Shown: positions 61,612 to 64,000 of the stretch, one piece after another
Layout: every line of letters starts with the position of its first letter
Position numbering within the stretch: position 1 is the first letter of the stretch
The notes under the pieces: generated by a model
Database searches by the model: none
What the model saw: only the letters and a program-made list of their open reading frames with translations
Told to the model about the DNA's origin: nothing
Program-made: the position numbers and the translations under genes
DNA from: Nocardia sp. BMG111209
GTDB taxonomy: Bacteria; Actinomycetota; Actinomycetes; Mycobacteriales; Mycobacteriaceae
DNA: 64,000 nucleotides
Direction: 5' to 3'
Assembly: GCF_000381925.1 (NCBI RefSeq)
Contig: NZ_KB907307.1
Location: forward strand, 3,286,001-3,350,000

Positions 61612-63363
61612 ATGGCCTTCTTCTCCACCGGCGGGAGCCGCCGCGACACCACGACGGTCCCGGTCACGCCGGCCCGCGCGAGCACCGCCGTGCTGGACAG
61701 TGCGCACGTCGGCGACATCGTCGGCGCGCTGGGCACCATCCGCGAGACCGACAGTCCGCACGGCCGCAGCCGCGCGCAGCGGTTGCGCATGTTGCTGGCC
61801 GTCCTCGGGCCCGGACTCATCGTGATGGTCGGCGACAACGACGCCGGTGGGATCGCCACGTACGCGCAGGCCGGCCAGAACTACGGCGCGGCGCTGGGCT
61901 GGACACTGCTGTTGCTCATCCCGGTGCTGTACGTGAACCAGGAGATGGTCGTGCGCCTCGGCGCCGTCGCGGGCGTCGGGCACGCCCGGCTGATCTTCGC
62001 GCGATTCGGAAAGTTCTGGGGCGCTTTCAGTGTCGGCGATCTGTTCGTCGTGAACGCGCTCACCATCGTCACGGAATTCATCGGGGTCTCGATGGCGCTC
62101 GGCTACTTCGGGCTGCCGAAGGCGATCGCGGTGCCACTCGCGGCGGTGCTGTTGTTCGCGATGGTGGCCGGTGGTTCCTTCCGTCGCTGGGAGCGATTCC
62201 TGTTCGGGCTCATCGCGATCAACATCGTGATGTTCCCGCTCGCGTTCCTGGTGCATCCGCGCGCCGCCGCCGTCGGCGCGGGATTCCTGCCGTCGTTTCC
62301 CGGCGGGCTCGATTCCACGCTGCTGTTGCTGATCGTCTCGATCGTCGGCACGACCGTGGCACCCTGGCAGCTGTTCTTCCAGCAGTCCAACATCATCGAC
62401 AAGCGCATCACCCCGCGCTGGATCCGGTACGAGCGCGTCGACCTCTGTGTCGGCATCGTGGTGGTGATGGCAGGCGCGATCGCGATCATGGCGGTCACCG
62501 CGTTCGGGCTCGGCGGCACCGCGGCGGCGGGCCACTTCACCGATGCCGGGGCCGTCGCCCACGCGCTGCACGACCACCTGGGCACCACGGCGGGTGCGCT
62601 GTTCGCGATCCTGCTGCTCGACGCCTCGCTGATCGGGGCCAACGCCGTCGGCCTGGCCACCACCTACGCCCTCGGCGACACCCTGGGCAAGCGGCATTCG
62701 CTGCACTGGAAGATCTCCGAGGCGCCGGCGTTCTACCTCGGTTACGCGCTGCTGCTGACCATCGCCGGCGCGGTCACGTTCAGCCCGGACCATGTGCTGG
62801 GCCTGATCACCCAGGGCGTGCAGGCGCTGGCCGGCGTGCTGCTGCCGTCGGCGACGGTGTTCCTGGTGCTGCTCTGCAACGACCGGGCCGTACTGGGACC
62901 GTGGGTGAACACCACCCGCCAGAACATCCTCGCCGGGGTCATCGTCTGGTCGCTGGTACTGCTGTCGCTCGCGCTGACGACGGCGACCTTCTTCCCGGAC
63001 GTCACGACCGGGATGCTGGAGGCCGGATTCGGCGCCGGCGCCGTGCTCGGCGTCCTCGGCGGCGCCGCGATCGCGGTGGCCCGGCATCGCGGCGACCGCC
63101 GCGCGGCGGAGCGCACCGCGGCCGAGTTGGGCGGCCTCGATCCGGATCAGATCGAGGAGTTGGACGCGACCCCGTTGTCCCGGTCCGAGCGCAAGGCGAT
63201 CCTCGGGCAGGATCGCGACAATTGGCGCACGCCCGCCCTGGATACCCTGCGGCGCCCGGCGTTCTCGACACTGCGGACGGCCGGGATGATCGCGCTGCGC
63301 GGCTACCTGGCGATTGCGGTGGCGCTGGTGGTGGTGAAGATCATCCAATCCATCGGCGGCTGA
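61612..63363 (+). CDS. NRAMP-related divalent metal (probable Mg2+) transporter
   Basis: A 583-residue transporter with about 11 helices after a 60-residue soluble N-terminus. It aligns with NRAMP/MntH but differs at the metal site. The helix-1 DPGN motif reads D77-A-G-G80, and the helix-6 MPH motif reads A250-P-W252. Loss of the Met and Asn ligands is the signature of NRAMP-related magnesium transporters described in clostridia, which are also found behind M-box RNAs. The C-terminal 80 residues contain a cytosolic segment (GGLDPDQIEELDATPLSRSE). AGGGAGGA precedes ATG 61612. Expression should rise when Mg2+ is low. Confidence 0.9.
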   Translation: MAFFSTGGSRRDTTTVPVTPARASTAVLDSAHVGDIVGALGTIRETDSPHGRSRAQRLRMLLAVLGPGLIVMVGDNDAGGIATYAQAGQNYGAALGWTLLLLIPVLYVNQEMVVRLGAVAGVGHARLIFARFGKFWGAFSVGDLFVVNALTIVTEFIGVSMALGYFGLPKAIAVPLAAVLLFAMVAGGSFRRWERFLFGLIAINIVMFPLAFLVHPRAAAVGAGFLPSFPGGLDSTLLLLIVSIVGTTVAPWQLFFQQSNIIDKRITPRWIRYERVDLCVGIVVVMAGAIAIMAVTAFGLGGTAAAGHFTDAGAVAHALHDHLGTTAGALFAILLLDASLIGANAVGLATTYALGDTLGKRHSLHWKISEAPAFYLGYALLLTIAGAVTFSPDHVLGLITQGVQALAGVLLPSATVFLVLLCNDRAVLGPWVNTTRQNILAGVIVWSLVLLSLALTTATFFPDVTTGMLEAGFGAGAVLGVLGGAAIAVARHRGDRRAAERTAAELGGLDPDQIEELDATPLSRSERKAILGQDRDNWRTPALDTLRRPAFSTLRTAGMIALRGYLAIAVALVVVKIIQSIGG

Positions 63364-63375
63364 GCGGGTTCCGTC

Positions 63376-63400
63376 CGGGGCAGTCGCATCGGCTGCCCCG
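63376..63400 (+). terminator. Terminator after the NRAMP-related transporter
   Basis: CGGGGCAG (63376-63383) and CTGCCCCG (63393-63400) form a perfect 8-bp stem with a nine-base loop, starting 12 bases after the stop codon. Confidence 0.65.
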
Positions 63401-63589
63401 CGGATACCCTCTGACCACGGGATTCGCGTATCCGAATGGCTCGCAATTCGCCCCCGCATTGTTTTCCCCGCCTTTCTGCATTCCCGGAGAGAAACGCCGA
63501 AATACGCTGGGTTCGCTATCCTCGACAGCGCTGGGGTACGGTATACACAATCCCAGATGATCCGTGTGTCCGTGTGAAAGGGCTCGCTC

Positions 63590-63928
63590 ATGGCCAAGAA
63601 GGTCACCGTCACACTCATCGACGATTACGACGGGAAGTCCAAAGCGGATGAGACCGTGCAGTTCTCGATCGATGGCGTGGCCTATGAAATCGATCTGTCA
63701 ACCCTGAATGCCGGCAAACTCCGGGGATCGCTCGAGCCCTGGACGGAAAAGGCCCGGAAGGTGGGCCGGCTGAAGGTCGGTGGCGGTCCCGCTCCGCGTA
63801 AGTCGGGCGCCGACCGCGAGCAGACGGTGGCGATCCGGGAATGGGCGAAGAAACACGGCTACAACGTGTCCGCTCGTGGGCGAATTTCTTCGGAGATCGT
63901 GGCCGCCTACCACAAAGCCAACAAGTAG
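63590..63928 (+). CDS. lsr2: Nucleoid-associated protein Lsr2
   Basis: A 112-residue H-NS-like DNA-bridging protein of actinobacteria that silences AT-rich, often foreign genes. The N-terminal dimerisation domain is residues 1-60 ([19 protein letters not shown]). The C-terminal DNA-binding domain is 78-112, with the AT-hook-like Arg96-Gly97-Arg98 (SARGRIS) that inserts in the minor groove. ATG 63590 is the usual start ([15 protein letters not shown]). The upstream 226 bp are relatively AT-rich, with TATACA near 63542 as a likely -10. Some relatives have more than one Lsr2; this one has full length. Confidence 0.96.
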   Translation: MAKKVTVTLIDDYDGKSKADETVQFSIDGVAYEIDLSTLNAGKLRGSLEPWTEKARKVGRLKVGGGPAPRKSGADREQTVAIREWAKKHGYNVSARGRISSEIVAAYHKANK

Positions 63929-63947
63929 CACATCGGCGCACAACACT

Positions 63948-63996
63948 CGGCCGGGCCCGGCTTCCGCGGCGCAACGCACGCGAACCGGCCCGGCCG
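63948..63996 (+). terminator. GC hairpin after lsr2
   Basis: CGGCCGGGCC (63948-63957) and GGCCCGGCCG (63987-63996) are perfect 10-bp inverted copies with a 29-base loop, 20 bases after the lsr2 stop and close to the window end. Confidence 0.5.
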
Positions 63997-64000
63997 CGCC

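Noticed and set aside
61426..63618. A 730-codon minus-strand frame opposite the NRAMP-related gene
   Set aside because: Low-complexity Arg/Gln/Gly shadow; the plus-strand protein has a signature fold, a ribosome site and a riboswitch.

Overview
The window is a 64 kb stretch of very GC-rich actinobacterial chromosome. Dense, strongly GC3-biased genes, GTG and TTG starts, an Lsr2 nucleoid protein, mycobacterial-type SOS boxes and a SigB/IdeR/NrdR/LexA gene order all point to the mycolic-acid actinobacteria. Nocardia or a close relative is the best guess; this rests on gene content and recall, not on a search. There is no rRNA, tRNA, CRISPR array, prophage or insertion sequence that I can see. 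The region looks like chromosomal backbone with lineage-specific insertions.

Layout. 1-4.7 kb: ethanolamine ammonia-lyase (eutBC) flanked by two paralogous MHYT-domain membrane proteins, then a rhomboid-like protein and a DUF952 protein whose tails overlap antiparallel. 5-9.2 kb: a small zinc-ribbon protein with a structured leader, a DEAD/DEAH helicase, a YihY-family membrane protein, DUF3039 and DUF3099. 9.2-16.2 kb: MFS transporter, VOC protein with a GlxA-type regulator, DUF485/acetate-type symporter pair, and a methyltransferase. 16.2-18.5 kb: sigB behind an ECF-type promoter, a decayed SRPBCC gene, an ArsR regulator and a secreted protein. 18.5-18.95 kb: a 22-bp GC-rich tandem array ending in a long hairpin. 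18.9-28.3 kb: PEP carboxylase, DUF3291, a GNAT/acyl-CoA-synthetase-like acyltransferase coupled to an AcuC deacetylase, then ideR-galE. 28.3-36.8 kb: DUF4192, a lipoprotein, PAC2, a DUF3516 helicase, and a polyamine operon (ornithine-type decarboxylase plus a SpeD-SpeE fusion). 37-45.7 kb: Kazal-like secreted peptide, indolepyruvate ferredoxin oxidoreductase, gamma-glutamylcyclotransferase, MBL hydrolase, oxyR divergent from ahpCD, and PhzF. 45.7-54.5 kb: DUF5134, class-III aminotransferase, a Pr6Pr membrane protein with a large repeat-rich N-terminus, and HrpA with a disordered insert. 54.5-58.5 kb: nrdR, a secreted protein, a LysM cell-division protein and lexA sharing SOS boxes. 58.6-64 kb: CtaG-like protein, a CDF metal exporter divergent from an NRAMP-related transporter, and lsr2.

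The most interesting locus is 60.9-63.4 kb. A clear M-box (ykoK) magnesium riboswitch begins about five bases after a sigma70-type promoter. It is followed by a proline-rich 29-codon upstream ORF with a near-perfect Shine-Dalgarno sequence, a bulged GC hairpin, and an NRAMP homologue. That protein lacks the Met and Asn metal ligands of Mn/Fe transporters, so it is probably an NRAMP-related Mg2+ transporter (NRMT). The divergent CDF exporter has its own promoter, with a palindromic operator filling the -35/-10 spacer.

How the genes work together. Stress and redox control: SigB, OxyR-AhpCD, and LexA with the LysM protein. Metal homeostasis: IdeR, the CDF exporter and M-box/NRMT. Carbon and nitrogen: PEP carboxylase, ethanolamine lyase, the acetate-type symporter, and the AcuC/acyltransferase pair that could acylate and deacylate acetyl-CoA synthetase. 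Polyamines: a two-gene route from ornithine to spermidine. By recall, YihY-DUF3039-DUF3099-sigB-ideR-PAC2-PhzF-nrdR-LysM-lexA matches the gene order around Rv2707-Rv2720 of Mycobacterium tuberculosis, with blocks inserted between these anchors.
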